A stretch of DNA of 64,000 nucleotides from Sulfuritalea sp. (GCA_016716965.1 JADJUP010000053.1:1-64000); one strand, 5' to 3'; shown: positions 48,449 to 59,022, counted from the stretch's first letter. Numbers and translations: made by a program. The notes: generated by a model not told the origin, from the letters alone.

Positions 48449-49018
48449 GAGCTGCTCCGTCGCATAGCGGCCATCGGCGGTAGGGTCATTCAGGCTGGCG
48501 GTGGCGAAGTGCATGCCGACTTGGTGTTGCTCGCGTCGACGCGAATCAATGCTTATGCCTTCTATCAAGGTGAACAGCCCACCATTGGATTCACTCTGGG
48601 AATGTTGCGCCTGCTTGCGGCCGATCAGGATGCTTGGGCAGCGCTGCTCGGCCACGAACTCGCGCACATCCACCTTGACCACCTGGAAGGAATGCGCGAT
48701 CGTCGTGGACGGGCCGAGATCGCCAGTTCCCTGGCCGGATTGGTTCTTTCCGCTATCGGCCTGCCCTTGGCCAACGTCGCGGCCGACGCCGCCACGGTGC
48801 TGGCCGACCGGGCCTACAGTCGCGATGACGAACGCGAAGCGGACAGGATCGGTCTTGGCTACATGCGCAAGGCTGGTTTCGCCGAAAAAGGCGCGATCAC
48901 GTTGCAACAACTTCTTCTAAGTGCTGGCACGCCCGGTTCCCTGCCATTCCTGAGTACGCATCCGAGCGGGGAGGAACGGATCGCAGTACTTCTCGAACTG
49001 ATGGGCAGCGCTCCGTGA
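48449..49018 (+). CDS. M48 family metalloprotease, N-terminus missing
   Basis: About 190 residues are credible (ELLRRIAAIGGRVIQAGG onward). The zinc motif is ALLGHELAHIHLDH with the third-ligand region in RDDEREADRIGLGYM, and it ends in FLSTHPSGEERIAVLLELM, typical of periplasmic M48 (BepA/LoiP-like) proteases. The signal peptide and first part of the domain are not found upstream, where the G-rich stretch begins. It is truncated either by the IS insertion or by misassembly. Unlike the M48-like lipoprotein at 22.7-23.6 kb, this one keeps HExxH. Confidence 0.75.
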   Translation, partial: ELLRRIAAIGGRVIQAGGGEVHADLVLLASTRINAYAFYQGEQPTIGFTLGMLRLLAADQDAWAALLGHELAHIHLDHLEGMRDRRGRAEIASSLAGLVLSAIGLPLANVAADAATVLADRAYSRDDEREADRIGLGYMRKAGFAEKGAITLQQLLLSAGTPGSLPFLSTHPSGEERIAVLLELMGSAP

Positions 49019-49080
49019 ACAGTGATGCCGATTTCGTTTACCCTCCGAAATAGTGTCGCATGCATACGGAGAGAAGCCTG

Positions 49081-49692
49081 ATGAATCGTCCCCTGAAATA
49101 CGTCCTTTCGATTCTGGCCCTGATCACAACCAACAGTCTTGCCCATGGAGCCACCGACACCTCCAGTCGAGTCGCTGACATCGTCAGGCAGCGCTGTATC
49201 GAGTGCCACGGGCCGACCGGCCAGGGTACGAATTCCCAGTTTCCGAAATTGAGCGGACAAAATGCGGACTACCTCGTTAAGCAGATGTTCAATTTCAAGA
49301 GCGGCGCCCGCAAGAGCAGCGTGATGGCACCCCAACTGGCCGACTTGACCGGAGAAGAAATCGTTCAACTGGCCCATCACTTCAGTGGCGAGAGATTGAT
49401 ACCTGAAGTCACCATGGACAAGGCACTGATCGAAGTCGGACGCGAGGTATTCATGACAGGCAACCCGGCGCGCGAGATCTCGGCCTGCGCCGTTTGCCAT
49501 GGCCCCACTGCCCGTGGCGGCCAGATGCTGCCGCGCCTCGCCGGCCAGCATGCCGACTACATTGAGCTGCAACTGCGACGCTTTATCGAACGTTCCCGAA
49601 CTACCGACCAGACGCTGATGCATTCCGTTGCATCGAAGATGACTGATGCTGAGATTCGCGCGGTCAGCTACTTTCTTTCCGGCCTCGATTGA
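49081..49692 (+). CDS. Diheme cytochrome c4-like protein
   Basis: 203 residues from the ATG at 49081 (MNRPLKYVLSILALITTNSL), with a signal peptide and two class I cytochrome domains. Heme sites are CIECHGPTGQG and CAVCHGPTARGG. Met ligands are likely in SSVMAPQLADL and LMHSVASKMTD. Cytochromes c4 pass electrons to terminal oxidases or other periplasmic acceptors. Maturation would use the nearby ccm genes. A flavodoxin-like gene follows. Confidence 0.9.
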   Translation: MNRPLKYVLSILALITTNSLAHGATDTSSRVADIVRQRCIECHGPTGQGTNSQFPKLSGQNADYLVKQMFNFKSGARKSSVMAPQLADLTGEEIVQLAHHFSGERLIPEVTMDKALIEVGREVFMTGNPAREISACAVCHGPTARGGQMLPRLAGQHADYIELQLRRFIERSRTTDQTLMHSVASKMTDAEIRAVSYFLSGLD

Positions 49693-49729
49693 GAAATAGC
49701 GGTCGCCTTGATTGGATGGCGGAAGCGAC

Positions 49730-50221
49730 ATGAAAACACTGCTTGTCGTATATCACTCGATGACCGGTGGCACGGAACAGATGGCCCGCGCGCTGGTCGC
49801 CGGCGCGGCACTCGAGCAAGGCACGACGACACGTCTTGCACATGCAGCCACCGCAGGACCCACCGACCTGCTCGCAGCCGATGGTCTGGTGTTTGCGACG
49901 CCGGAAAACCTTGCCGCAATCTCGGGCCAGATGAAGGATTTCTTCGATCGCAGCTACTACGCGGTGCTCGACCGGATAAACGGGCGGCCTTATGCGACGA
50001 TGATCTGCGCGGGTAGCGACGGCCAAAATGCAGCAAGGCAAATCGCCAGAATCGCCACCGGTTGGCGTTTGCGCCAGGTAGCGGAACCCCTGATAGTCTG
50101 CACCCATGCACAAACGCCGGAGCAAGTTCTGGCTCCGAAAGACCTGGGTGTCGCCGACCTGGCACGCTGCCGCGAACTGGGAGCGGCGATCGCAAGCGGG
50201 CTTGCCCTGGGCGTCTTCTGA
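49730..50221 (+). CDS. Flavodoxin-like NAD(P)H:FMN oxidoreductase
   Basis: 163 residues starting MKTLLVVYHSMTGGTEQMAR, which has the flavodoxin FMN phosphate loop (HSMTGGTEQ). The second segment (LVFATPENLAAISGQMKDFF) and YATMICAGSDGQNAARQ also match the NADPH-dependent FMN reductase/WrbA-like fold. Cytosolic. Its physiological partner is unknown. It lies 38 bp downstream of the cytochrome c4 gene. Confidence 0.75.
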   Translation: MKTLLVVYHSMTGGTEQMARALVAGAALEQGTTTRLAHAATAGPTDLLAADGLVFATPENLAAISGQMKDFFDRSYYAVLDRINGRPYATMICAGSDGQNAARQIARIATGWRLRQVAEPLIVCTHAQTPEQVLAPKDLGVADLARCRELGAAIASGLALGVF

Positions 50222-50224
50222 AGC

Positions 50225-50253
50225 AAATAGAAAGAAGTCCCGCCTGGCGGGAC
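50225..50253 (-). terminator. Terminator of lysC
   Basis: GTCCCGC and GCGGGAC form a 7-bp stem with a 3-base loop (50237-50253). On the minus strand it is followed by a T-rich run (TTCTTTCTATTT). It lies 50 bp past the lysC stop and might also act on the opposite flavodoxin gene. Confidence 0.65.
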
Positions 50254-50302
50254 CTCAGCCCTGCGTCGCTCGCAAGTCAGATGTGGTCGCTCAGGCGACG
50301 AA

Positions 50303-51541
50303 TCAGGCCGCTTGGTCGAGTTCGAAAGCCTTGTGCAGAACCCTGACGGCAAGCTCCAGGTACTTCTCGTCGACTACCACCGAAATCTTGATTTCGGAGG
50401 TCGAGATCATCTGGATATTGATGCCCTCTTCAGCGAGGATGCGAAACATCTTGCTAGCGACGCCGGGATGGGAACGCATCCCAACGCCAACTGCGGATAC
50501 CTTGCAGATCTTGTTGTCACCGTCGACGGCGCGTGCGCCGACATGCGGGCGAATCTGCTCCTCCAGCATCTTCCTGGTGCGGGCGAATTCGCTGCGATTT
50601 ACCGTGAATGAAAAGTCCGTCGTGCCATCATGGCCGACGTTCTGGATGATCATATCGACGTCGATGTTCGCATCCGCGATCGGTCCGAGGATCTGGTAGG
50701 CAATGCCAGGACGATCCGGCACGCCGAGGACGGTCAGTTTGGCCTCGTCCCGATTGAATGCAATGCCGGAGATGATCGGTTGTTCCATTTTGGTATCTTC
50801 CTCGAGAGTAATAAGCGTGCCCATGGTCTCCTGGCCTTCTTCCTCGAAGCTCGAGAGCACGCGTAACTTGACCTTGTACTTGCCGGCGAATTCCACGGAG
50901 CGAATCTGCAACACCTTGGAACCGAGGCTGGCCATTTCCAGCATTTCCTCGAATGTGATGCGATCGAGTTTTCGCGCCTCCGGCACGATGCGCGGATCGG
51001 TCGTGTACACACCGTCGACATCGGTGTAGATCTGACATTCGTCAGCCTTCAGCGCAGCGGCCAGCGCCACCGCCGACGTATCCGAACCGCCGCGACCGAG
51101 CGTCGTGATGTTGCCGTTGACATCCACGCCCTGGAACCCGGCCACAACGATAACCATGTCATTATCCAGATCGCGGCGAAGGTTGGCGTCGTCGATTTCC
51201 AGAATCCGCGCCTTGGTGAAAGTACTATCCGTCAGGACCTTGACTTGGCCACCGGTATAGCTGCGGGCTTTCAGTCCCAAATCCCGGATCGCCATCGTCA
51301 GCAGCGCAATGGTGACTTGCTCCCCGGTTGAGATCATCACATCGAGTTCGCGCTCGTCCGGACTAGCCGACACGTCCTTTGCCAGGGCAATCAGCCTGTT
51401 GGTTTCTCCGCTCATGGCGGATACCACCACCACAAGTTGGTTCCCCTGGGCCTTCCAGCGGGCTACCCGCTTCGCGACGCTGCGAATGCGGTCCGGCGAC
51501 CCCATGGAAGTTCCGCCGTATTTCTGAACGATCAATGCCAT
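50303..51541 (-). CDS. lysC: Aspartate kinase
   Basis: 412 residues. The N-terminal kinase domain begins ALIVQKYGGTSMGSPDRIRS and includes LGRGGSDTSAVALAAAL. Two C-terminal ACT domains (VLGVPDRPGIAYQILGPIAD; MISTSEIKISVVVDEKY) bind lysine and/or threonine for feedback control. It makes aspartyl phosphate for lysine, threonine and methionine synthesis. A terminator follows. Confidence 0.96.
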   Translation of the reverse strand: MALIVQKYGGTSMGSPDRIRSVAKRVARWKAQGNQLVVVVSAMSGETNRLIALAKDVSASPDERELDVMISTGEQVTIALLTMAIRDLGLKARSYTGGQVKVLTDSTFTKARILEIDDANLRRDLDNDMVIVVAGFQGVDVNGNITTLGRGGSDTSAVALAAALKADECQIYTDVDGVYTTDPRIVPEARKLDRITFEEMLEMASLGSKVLQIRSVEFAGKYKVKLRVLSSFEEEGQETMGTLITLEEDTKMEQPIISGIAFNRDEAKLTVLGVPDRPGIAYQILGPIADANIDVDMIIQNVGHDGTTDFSFTVNRSEFARTRKMLEEQIRPHVGARAVDGDNKICKVSAVGVGMRSHPGVASKMFRILAEEGINIQMISTSEIKISVVVDEKYLELAVRVLHKAFELDQAA

Positions 51542-51666
51542 TGCCGTTGTTCTTCAGTTGGAAAAAAACGATTTTACCCGATAGTCGATGTCCCTTTTTC
51601 AGGTGCGGGAAACAGACCATGGACAGCGTCGAATTATCCGTGGGTACTAATGTCACAAGAATTTTC

Positions 51667-51695
51667 TTGTATGTCGAAAGTAATTGTCCTATAGT
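51667..51695 (+). promoter_or_regulatory. Sigma-70 promoter of the XRE regulator gene
   Basis: TTGTAT (51667-51672) and TATAGT (51690-51695) are spaced by 17 bp, predicting a start near 51702, directly at a palindrome. Confidence 0.6.
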
Positions 51696-51702
51696 CGCCT
51701 GA

Positions 51703-51720
51703 CTATTACGTTGGTAATAG
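51703..51720. promoter_or_regulatory. Palindrome at the XRE gene transcription start
   Basis: CTATTAC and GTAATAG are perfect 7-bp arms around GTTG, immediately downstream of the -10 box. It is well placed to be the operator of the XRE protein encoded downstream. Confidence 0.5.
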
Positions 51721-51782
51721 ATTTTCAACGGCATGAACCGGGTAGACAGAAGCCTTAAAACAATTAACCAAAGGAGCAAACA

Positions 51783-52085
51783 ATGGTAGCCAACGACAAA
51801 ATAGATGCCCGTGCAATCCGCAACAAGATGAGAATGAACCAGCAGCAGTTCTGGGCGAAGCTCGGCGTAACCCAAAGCGGCGGCTCACGGTATGAAAGCG
51901 GACGCAACATGCCCCGTCCGGTACAGCAGTTGCTGCGCCTGGTTCACGTCGAACAGATCGATATCCAGAAGATCAAGCGCGACGACTACGAGGTCGTCGA
52001 GTACCTGCGCTCGGCGAAGCCCGGTCTGCTCAAGGAACTCAAGAAAGAGGCCAAGGCTGCCGCGAAAAGCAGGAAAGCCGCATAA
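51783..52085 (+). CDS. XRE-type helix-turn-helix regulator
   Basis: 100 residues with an HTH_3-like fold (IRNKMRMNQQQFWAKLGVTQ; GGSRYESGRNMPRPVQQLLR) and a basic Lys/Ala tail (KKEAKAAAKSRKAA) that could bind DNA non-specifically. GGAG lies 8 bases before the ATG. It has its own promoter and a palindrome at the start site, suggesting autoregulation. The short gene stands alone between lysC (divergent) and the convergent radical SAM gene, so its regulon is unknown. Confidence 0.75.
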   Translation: MVANDKIDARAIRNKMRMNQQQFWAKLGVTQSGGSRYESGRNMPRPVQQLLRLVHVEQIDIQKIKRDDYEVVEYLRSAKPGLLKELKKEAKAAAKSRKAA

Positions 52086-52104
52086 GGCGGCGCGGCGGCG
52101 ACGT

Positions 52105-52950
52105 TCAGGGGCTGACCCGTACGGTCAATCCCGACTGCCGGACGCGCGTCGCGAAGGATTCCATCCACGCCGGTTCGATTCGCGCCAGGCGTGGAGCTTC
52201 CACCTGCATCGAAGGACGGGCAAGGCCATAAAGGTGGACACCGGCCAATTGCGGCGCCAACGGTGCCACCAGATCGAGCCAGGCAGACAGTTCCTGCTCG
52301 GTCGGCAATTCCCCATCGCGCCGGAACATGCAGGTCTGTACCCAGGTCGGCGCCAATCCCGCGCATACCGCAAGCCTTCGCGACACGAGGTCCGGGCGGA
52401 CGCGCGTGCCGTTGATGCGGGCGAACCCCGCCGCCGTGCCGGCATCGACCTTGAACCAGACTTCGCCCCCGGCGCGACCGATCTGCGCAATCCCCCGCTG
52501 TACTGCCTTGCGATCGAGCAGACTGCCGTTGGTAATCACGCGGATGATGAGCTTGCCGGCCAGCCCGTGTGCCGCCAGCATCCGTTCGACGAGTGCCACC
52601 GCAGCAGGGAACTCAGCCGCGCTGGTCGGTTCGCCGTTGCCCGAAAATGCCACATCGACCAACTGCCGGGCTCCGGCCGGTACCCGCGTCACCATGAAGT
52701 CGCCGGAAACCGCTTCTCGCAGGAAATGGTTCAGTTCGAGTTCCAGTACGGCCAGATCGATCGGTGGCGGGCCGCCGCGCTTGAGGTCCGGCACCTGACA
52801 ATAGATGCAGCGCCAGTTGCAGGCATTGTTCGGATTCAGGTTGATGCCGACCGAAACGCCACCGGCGCGGCGCGATATCACCGGATAGACATAACGCATT
52901 CCGGCACTGTCGCGGGAGTGATCGTCGGTGGCGAGCTGGATGCGTGGCAT
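52105..52950 (-). CDS. Radical SAM protein
   Basis: 281 residues from the ATG at 52950. The cluster motif is CNWRCIYC (CxxxCxxC), followed by VDVAFSGNGEPTSAAEF (the GGE-like SAM motif) and VITNGSLLDR. No second cluster domain is visible. It resembles uncharacterised radical SAM proteins related to wyosine and queuosine-type enzymes, but is not clearly QueE. It diverges from queD, separated by 135 bp that hold a dispersed-repeat copy; a link to queuosine is only suggested by this position. Confidence 0.75.
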   Translation of the reverse strand: MPRIQLATDDHSRDSAGMRYVYPVISRRAGGVSVGINLNPNNACNWRCIYCQVPDLKRGGPPPIDLAVLELELNHFLREAVSGDFMVTRVPAGARQLVDVAFSGNGEPTSAAEFPAAVALVERMLAAHGLAGKLIIRVITNGSLLDRKAVQRGIAQIGRAGGEVWFKVDAGTAAGFARINGTRVRPDLVSRRLAVCAGLAPTWVQTCMFRRDGELPTEQELSAWLDLVAPLAPQLAGVHLYGLARPSMQVEAPRLARIEPAWMESFATRVRQSGLTVRVSP

Positions 52951-52975
52951 GTCTTGGCATTTGAACCGCAAAGGA

Positions 52976-53001
52976 CAAAAGTCGGCGCCGGCGGGACGGC
53001 A
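52976..53001 (+). repeat. Dispersed short repeat, copy 9
   Basis: Reads AAAAGTCGGCGCCGGCGGGA then CGGCAG, in the divergent gap between the radical SAM gene and queD. Confidence 0.75.
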
Positions 53002-53085
53002 GGACGGCGCAGCTATAATGCGCGCCAGCTCGCTCGCCGGCCCCAAGGCTGCGACCACTTTGCCACAAACCCGGCTATCCCGACC

Positions 53086-53538
53086 ATGCGCATTACCCGC
53101 CGCCTCGAATTCGATGCGGGCCATCGAATCCCGAATCACCAAAGCCAGTGCCGCCACCTGCATGGCCATCGTTACGCGCTCGAAATTACGCTCGCCGGTG
53201 GCGTCATCGATGCTGCCGGACGTCCCGATGACGGCATGGTGATGGATTTCTCAGAGGTCAAGGCCATTGCCAAGCGCCACATAGTGGACGTCTGGGACCA
53301 TGCCTTTTTGGTGTGGCGCCACGACACTGCCGTGGCGGACTTTCTTGCCGGCATCGCCGGACACAAGACCGTGCTGCTCGACTCAGTACCTACTGCGGAA
53401 AACCTGGCCCGCGCCGCGTTTGCCATCCTTGATCCGCTCTATCGCGACAGCTACGGCAACCATCTTCACCTGGAACGGATTCGGCTCTACGAAACCCCCA
53501 ATTGCTGGGCCGACGCCAGCCGCGAGGACCTGGGCTGA
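53086..53538 (+). CDS. queD: 6-carboxytetrahydropterin synthase (QueD/PTPS family)
   Basis: 150 residues from the ATG at 53086. Zinc ligands are seen in FDAGHRIP and CRHLHGHRY, the catalytic Cys is in HQSQCRHLHGH, and the Glu is in LHLERIRLYETPN. It converts dihydroneopterin triphosphate to 6-carboxy-tetrahydropterin on the preQ0/queuosine pathway. The open frame extends far upstream, but this ATG matches the family start. Confidence 0.9.
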   Translation: MRITRRLEFDAGHRIPNHQSQCRHLHGHRYALEITLAGGVIDAAGRPDDGMVMDFSEVKAIAKRHIVDVWDHAFLVWRHDTAVADFLAGIAGHKTVLLDSVPTAENLARAAFAILDPLYRDSYGNHLHLERIRLYETPNCWADASREDLG

Positions 53539-53688
53539 CCAGTCCTTGCGGCACAGGGGCAATTTTCGGTTCCGCCCAGCGGAACTATCTGCGCCCAGGC
53601 ACATTCCCGATTGTTTCGAGGGAAATCCAATGCTAAGGTTGCCTCCCAGTCTGGCGCACGACCAAGACAACAGAGAGGAGAAGTCTCC

Positions 53689-55314
<1,626 letters not shown>

Positions 55315-55980
55315 ATGACCACACCGATCACCCTTTGCGGTTTCTCCGTCAGCAACTACTACAACAAGGTCAAGTTCTCGCTGCTGGAAAAGGGCATCCC
55401 CTTTACCGAAGCGCAGGTCTACCCTTCGCAAAGCGAGGAACTGCTGAGCGAATCGCCGATGGGCAAGGTCCCTTTCATGCGCACGCCCATGGGAGTGCTC
55501 AGTGAATCGCAGGTGCTGACCGAGTTCATCGAGGACACCTGGCCCGAGCCGCCGCTCTACCCTCGCGACCCATTCGCCCGCGCCCGTTGCCGCGAACTGA
55601 TCGAGCACATCGAACTGCATCTCGAATTGCCGGCCCGGCGTCTCTATGGCGAAGCTTTCTTCGGTGGCAAGGTTTCCGAGGAAACCAAAAAGGAAGTCGC
55701 GCCCTTGCTGGAAAAGGGGCTCCGGAGCCTGCATCGCCTGGTGCGCTTTTCGCCATTCATCGCCGGCACCGACTTTACCCACGCAGATTGTGCCGCCTGG
55801 GTGCATCTGCCGCTGGTCAGCCAGACCACGCGCAAGATTTACGACCGCGATTTCGTCGAGGAATTGGTGCCACAGGCAAAGGCTTATCTCAAGCTGGTCG
55901 GCGACCGTCCCCATGCGCAGAAGGTCAATGACGACCGCAAGGCCGCCATGGCCGCCTTCATGTCGAAGGCGAAGAAATGA
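55315..55980 (+). CDS. Glutathione S-transferase-like protein
   Basis: 221 residues beginning directly after the ligase stop. The N-terminal thioredoxin-like domain (ITLCGFSVSNYYNKVKFSLL; PMGKVPFM with the cis-Pro; SESQVLTEFIEDTW) carries a Ser-rich active-site region. An all-alpha C-terminal domain (FIAGTDFTHADCAAWVHLPL) follows. It overlaps the hydratase gene by four bases. It might handle an electrophilic acyl intermediate or act as isomerase, which is inference from the operon. Confidence 0.85.
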   Translation: MTTPITLCGFSVSNYYNKVKFSLLEKGIPFTEAQVYPSQSEELLSESPMGKVPFMRTPMGVLSESQVLTEFIEDTWPEPPLYPRDPFARARCRELIEHIELHLELPARRLYGEAFFGGKVSEETKKEVAPLLEKGLRSLHRLVRFSPFIAGTDFTHADCAAWVHLPLVSQTTRKIYDRDFVEELVPQAKAYLKLVGDRPHAQKVNDDRKAAMAAFMSKAKK

Positions 55981-56756
55981 ACGCGATGGTCCACACCCAG
56001 CTTTCCGGTGGCGTCTTCCACCTCGAAATGGCGCGTCCCGAAAAGAAGAACGCGCTCACGGCGGCGATGTACCGGACGATGGCCGACGCCCTCGCCGCCG
56101 CCGACGCCGATCCTGCGGTACAGGTGATACTGATCTCGGGCGCAGGCGGCAACTTCACCGCGGGCAATGACTTGGCGGACTTCCTCGCCACACCGCCGAT
56201 GGACGAAAGCGCGCCGGTGTATCACTTCATCCAGGGCTTCGCCAAATTGCAAAAGCCCTTTGTCGCCGCGGTCGAAGGCGTTGCAATCGGTGTGGGCACC
56301 ACCCTGCTGCTGCACTGCGACCTGGTCTATGCCGGCGCCAGCGCCCGTTTTGCGGTGCCCTTCGCCAACCTCGGCCTGACTCCGGAAGCGGCGTCGAGCC
56401 TGTTGCTCCCGCTACGCGCCGGCCATGCCCGTGCCGCCGAAATGCTCATGCTGGGCGAAGTCTTCGGTGCGCAGGCCGCGCTCGATGCCGGCATCGTCAA
56501 CGCGGTGCTGCCGGATGGGCAGGTACTCGAGCAAGCGATCGAACGCTGCCGCAAGCTGACCGCGCAGCCCGCCGCTTCCCTGCGCCTGACCAAGCAACTG
56601 ATGAAACGCGCGCAGAACGCCATGGTCCGCGAGATCATGGACGTGGAAGCCGATGTTTTTCGCCAGCGTCTTGTGTCTCCCGAAGCCAAGGAAGCCTTCG
56701 CCGCATTCTTCGAAAAGCGCAAGCCGGATTTCTCGAGCTTCAACCAGGGCGGCTGA
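55977..56756 (+). CDS. Enoyl-CoA hydratase/isomerase family protein
   Basis: 259 residues. Crotonase-fold motifs: VILISGAGGNFTAGNDLADF (oxyanion hole) and FVAAVEGVAIGVGTTLLLHCDLVYA. The position of the first catalytic Glu holds Ala/Ser-Ser type residues (GLTPEAASSLLLP retains one Glu). It hydrates or isomerises enoyl-CoA. It is the third gene of the ligase-GST-hydratase operon. The downstream tRNA-Ser lies 34 bp past the stop. Confidence 0.88.
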   Translation: MNAMVHTQLSGGVFHLEMARPEKKNALTAAMYRTMADALAAADADPAVQVILISGAGGNFTAGNDLADFLATPPMDESAPVYHFIQGFAKLQKPFVAAVEGVAIGVGTTLLLHCDLVYAGASARFAVPFANLGLTPEAASSLLLPLRAGHARAAEMLMLGEVFGAQAALDAGIVNAVLPDGQVLEQAIERCRKLTAQPAASLRLTKQLMKRAQNAMVREIMDVEADVFRQRLVSPEAKEAFAAFFEKRKPDFSSFNQGG

Positions 56757-56790
56757 AAGTGTGAGCAGGCTGCTAGAATCCGCAGCCCCC

Positions 56791-56880
56791 GGAAGCGTGG
56801 CAGAGTGGTCGATTGCACCGGTCTTGAAAACCGGCAACGTCGCAAGGCGTTCGTGAGTTCGAATCTCACCGCTTCCGCCA
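56791..56880 (+). tRNA. tRNA-Ser(TGA)
   Basis: 90 nt with a long variable arm. The acceptor stem is GGAAGCG with CGCTTCC, the anticodon stem CCGGT/ACCGG surrounds loop CTTGAAA with anticodon TGA, and CCA is encoded. TAGAAT (56774-56779) is a possible -10 box. Confidence 0.93.
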
Positions 56881-56937
56881 AATAACTGGCGGCTTCCCCG
56901 CGGCCACCTGCCCATCGCGCAGGATGGGCGAAGCGAC

Positions 56938-59022
56938 TCAGCGCGCCGCCTGGATCTTGCCCGCGCCGACGCGCAGGATGCGATCCTTGGGCCCGTCGGC
57001 GACTATCCTGCCGGCGTCGAGCGCGATCACCCGCTGCACCACCGAAAGCAGGACCGGACTGTGCGTACTGACGATCAGCACTCCGCCTTCGAGCAATTCG
57101 GGCAGTCGCTCGGCAAACTGCCGTTCGCCGTCCGGGTCCAAGCCTAGCGTCGGTTCGTCGAGCAGCAGGATGCGCGCTTCCTGCGCAAGTACGCGCGCCA
57201 GCGCGACTTTCTGGCGCTGTCCGCCGGACAGGTTGGCGCCGCGCTCAGCAATCGCCATGCCCAGCGTCAGGCGCCCGCTGCGCAGTTCATCATCGAGCCC
57301 CGACGCCCACAAGGCGCGAGCGAAACGGGGTGACTCCGGACGACAGCCGGAGATGCGCAGGTTCTCGTCCAGCGTCGCGGCGAACAGGACAGGATCCTGC
57401 GCCTTGTAAGCGAGCCAGCGCGCGCGATCGCTGCCGGCGATGTCCGCCAAGGCGACGCCATCGATCAGTATCTGGCCGGCATCGGGCTGCCCGAGTCCGG
57501 CGATGCAGCGCAGAAGGGTGGATTTACCGGACCCCGGCCGACCGAGGAGGCCGATGCGTTCCCCGGGCTCGATCGCGAATCCGACCTTGTCCAGCGCCGT
57601 CGGGCGACCCGCAAATTGCCGCGTCAGGCCGAGGACGTCGATACGCCCGGTCGCTTCCGGCTTGTCGACCCGAGCCGCGTCCGGTGCAGGTGCCAGGCTG
57701 GCCTCGACCCGGGCCGAGGTTCGACGAAACTCGTTCCACTTTGCAAGCAGCCCGAACAAACCGGCGACCATCGCCATGGCACGGCTTGCCAGCATGCTTG
57801 CGGCGATCAGGCCGCCGACGGTGAGCATGCGTGCGTCGATCAGGTAGGCACCCAGGGTCAACACCGCGACCAGTGTCAGGGCCGACAAGGCGGCCGCCAG
57901 GGTTCCGGCATGGCTGACCAGTAGTCGCCGCCGAGCCTCAACACTTGCACTTGCCGCCGTCGCGGCGCGCCAGCGGCGCAAAACGAAATGCGCGGCCGGT
58001 ACTGTGCGCAATACATCGAGGGCCCCGAGCACGTCGCCCATCAGTGCAAGCTTGGCCGTGCCGGCCTGTTCGGCTTCCTTGCCGAGTCGGTTAATGCGCG
58101 CTTGCAGCACGGCGCCGGCCAGCGCATAGGTCAGCACGAGTACCAGGATCAGGATCAGCAGCGGCCAGGCAATGATTCCGATGACCACCATGTAAAGCGC
58201 AAAAAACGGCAGGTCGGCCAAGCCCATCAAATAGTTGGCCGAAACAAAATCACGGGCAGACGCAAGGTTGCGATACTCGGCAAGAAGGTGGGCGACCCCG
58301 CCGGGCAGTTCGGTCTGGGCCTGAAGGCGATGCCACAGACGCTCGTCGCTGCGTTCGGTCAGGTCGGCGGCGATCCGTTCCACCGACCAGTTGCGGACTA
58401 CCCGCATTGCGGCATCCATGCCGATGAACACCAGCACGCCGATGACCAGTGCCCAAAGGGTTTCGAACACGCCGTTGCCCACCACCTTGTCGTACACCAG
58501 CAGGGCGAACAGCGGCAACAACAGCAGCCCCGCGTTGATGAAGAAGCTGGCGATGCCGACTTCAAGCCAGGCCGCCCTCAACAGGGGGCGTATCTGCGCC
58601 ACCGCGGCCAGGGCCATGTCTTCGTCATGGGGCAGGCTGATGAGCACAGCGTCGATATCTGCCCCATCTCGGGCCAGCGCGGACAAGGCCTCGGGTGTGA
58701 CGCTTTCCGTCGCGCCTTCCGAATCGACCGCATGCCAGTGCGGCGCCTGGCAATGAAGCAGAACGAAGCGGTCGCTGTCCAGACGCAGCAATGCCAGCTC
58801 GAAGTGTTCATCGAAAAGTCCGGCGATCGAGCCCGAATAGCGGCGCAGGGCGATTTCTCCGCCGCCGAGTTGTGCGGCCAGTGCGTCCCAGTTCGCCAAC
58901 TGCGCCCAAGGCCGCAACGTCGACACGGCGGCCCGCGCCGCGACGCCATCTGCCGCGAACAACGCGGCCGCCGCCCGGAGCACATCGGCCGCAGCGAGCG
59001 TGGCTGGTGCGGTCATGTCCAT
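56938..59022 (-). CDS. Type I secretion ABC transporter (permease/ATPase)
   Basis: 694 residues from the ATG at 59022; the ATG at 59016 overlaps the RTX stop as ATGA and is an alternative. An N-terminal peptidase-like domain (about 1-130) lacks an obvious catalytic Cys near its start, as in HlyB-type exporters. A six-helix transmembrane domain follows (ASFFINAGLLLLPLFALLVY). The ATPase has Walker A GLLGRPGSGKSTLL, signature LSGGQRQKVALARVL and Walker B ILLLDEPTLGLD. It presumably exports the adjacent RTX-like protein with a membrane fusion protein not seen here. Confidence 0.88.
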   Translation of the reverse strand: MDMTAPATLAAADVLRAAAALFAADGVAARAAVSTLRPWAQLANWDALAAQLGGGEIALRRYSGSIAGLFDEHFELALLRLDSDRFVLLHCQAPHWHAVDSEGATESVTPEALSALARDGADIDAVLISLPHDEDMALAAVAQIRPLLRAAWLEVGIASFFINAGLLLLPLFALLVYDKVVGNGVFETLWALVIGVLVFIGMDAAMRVVRNWSVERIAADLTERSDERLWHRLQAQTELPGGVAHLLAEYRNLASARDFVSANYLMGLADLPFFALYMVVIGIIAWPLLILILVLVLTYALAGAVLQARINRLGKEAEQAGTAKLALMGDVLGALDVLRTVPAAHFVLRRWRAATAASASVEARRRLLVSHAGTLAAALSALTLVAVLTLGAYLIDARMLTVGGLIAASMLASRAMAMVAGLFGLLAKWNEFRRTSARVEASLAPAPDAARVDKPEATGRIDVLGLTRQFAGRPTALDKVGFAIEPGERIGLLGRPGSGKSTLLRCIAGLGQPDAGQILIDGVALADIAGSDRARWLAYKAQDPVLFAATLDENLRISGCRPESPRFARALWASGLDDELRSGRLTLGMAIAERGANLSGGQRQKVALARVLAQEARILLLDEPTLGLDPDGERQFAERLPELLEGGVLIVSTHSPVLLSVVQRVIALDAGRIVADGPKDRILRVGAGKIQAAR

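Noticed and set aside
50303..51782. Lysine riboswitch upstream of lysC
   Set aside because: The upstream region (51542-51782) is short and shows no extended conserved helices of the lysine riboswitch.
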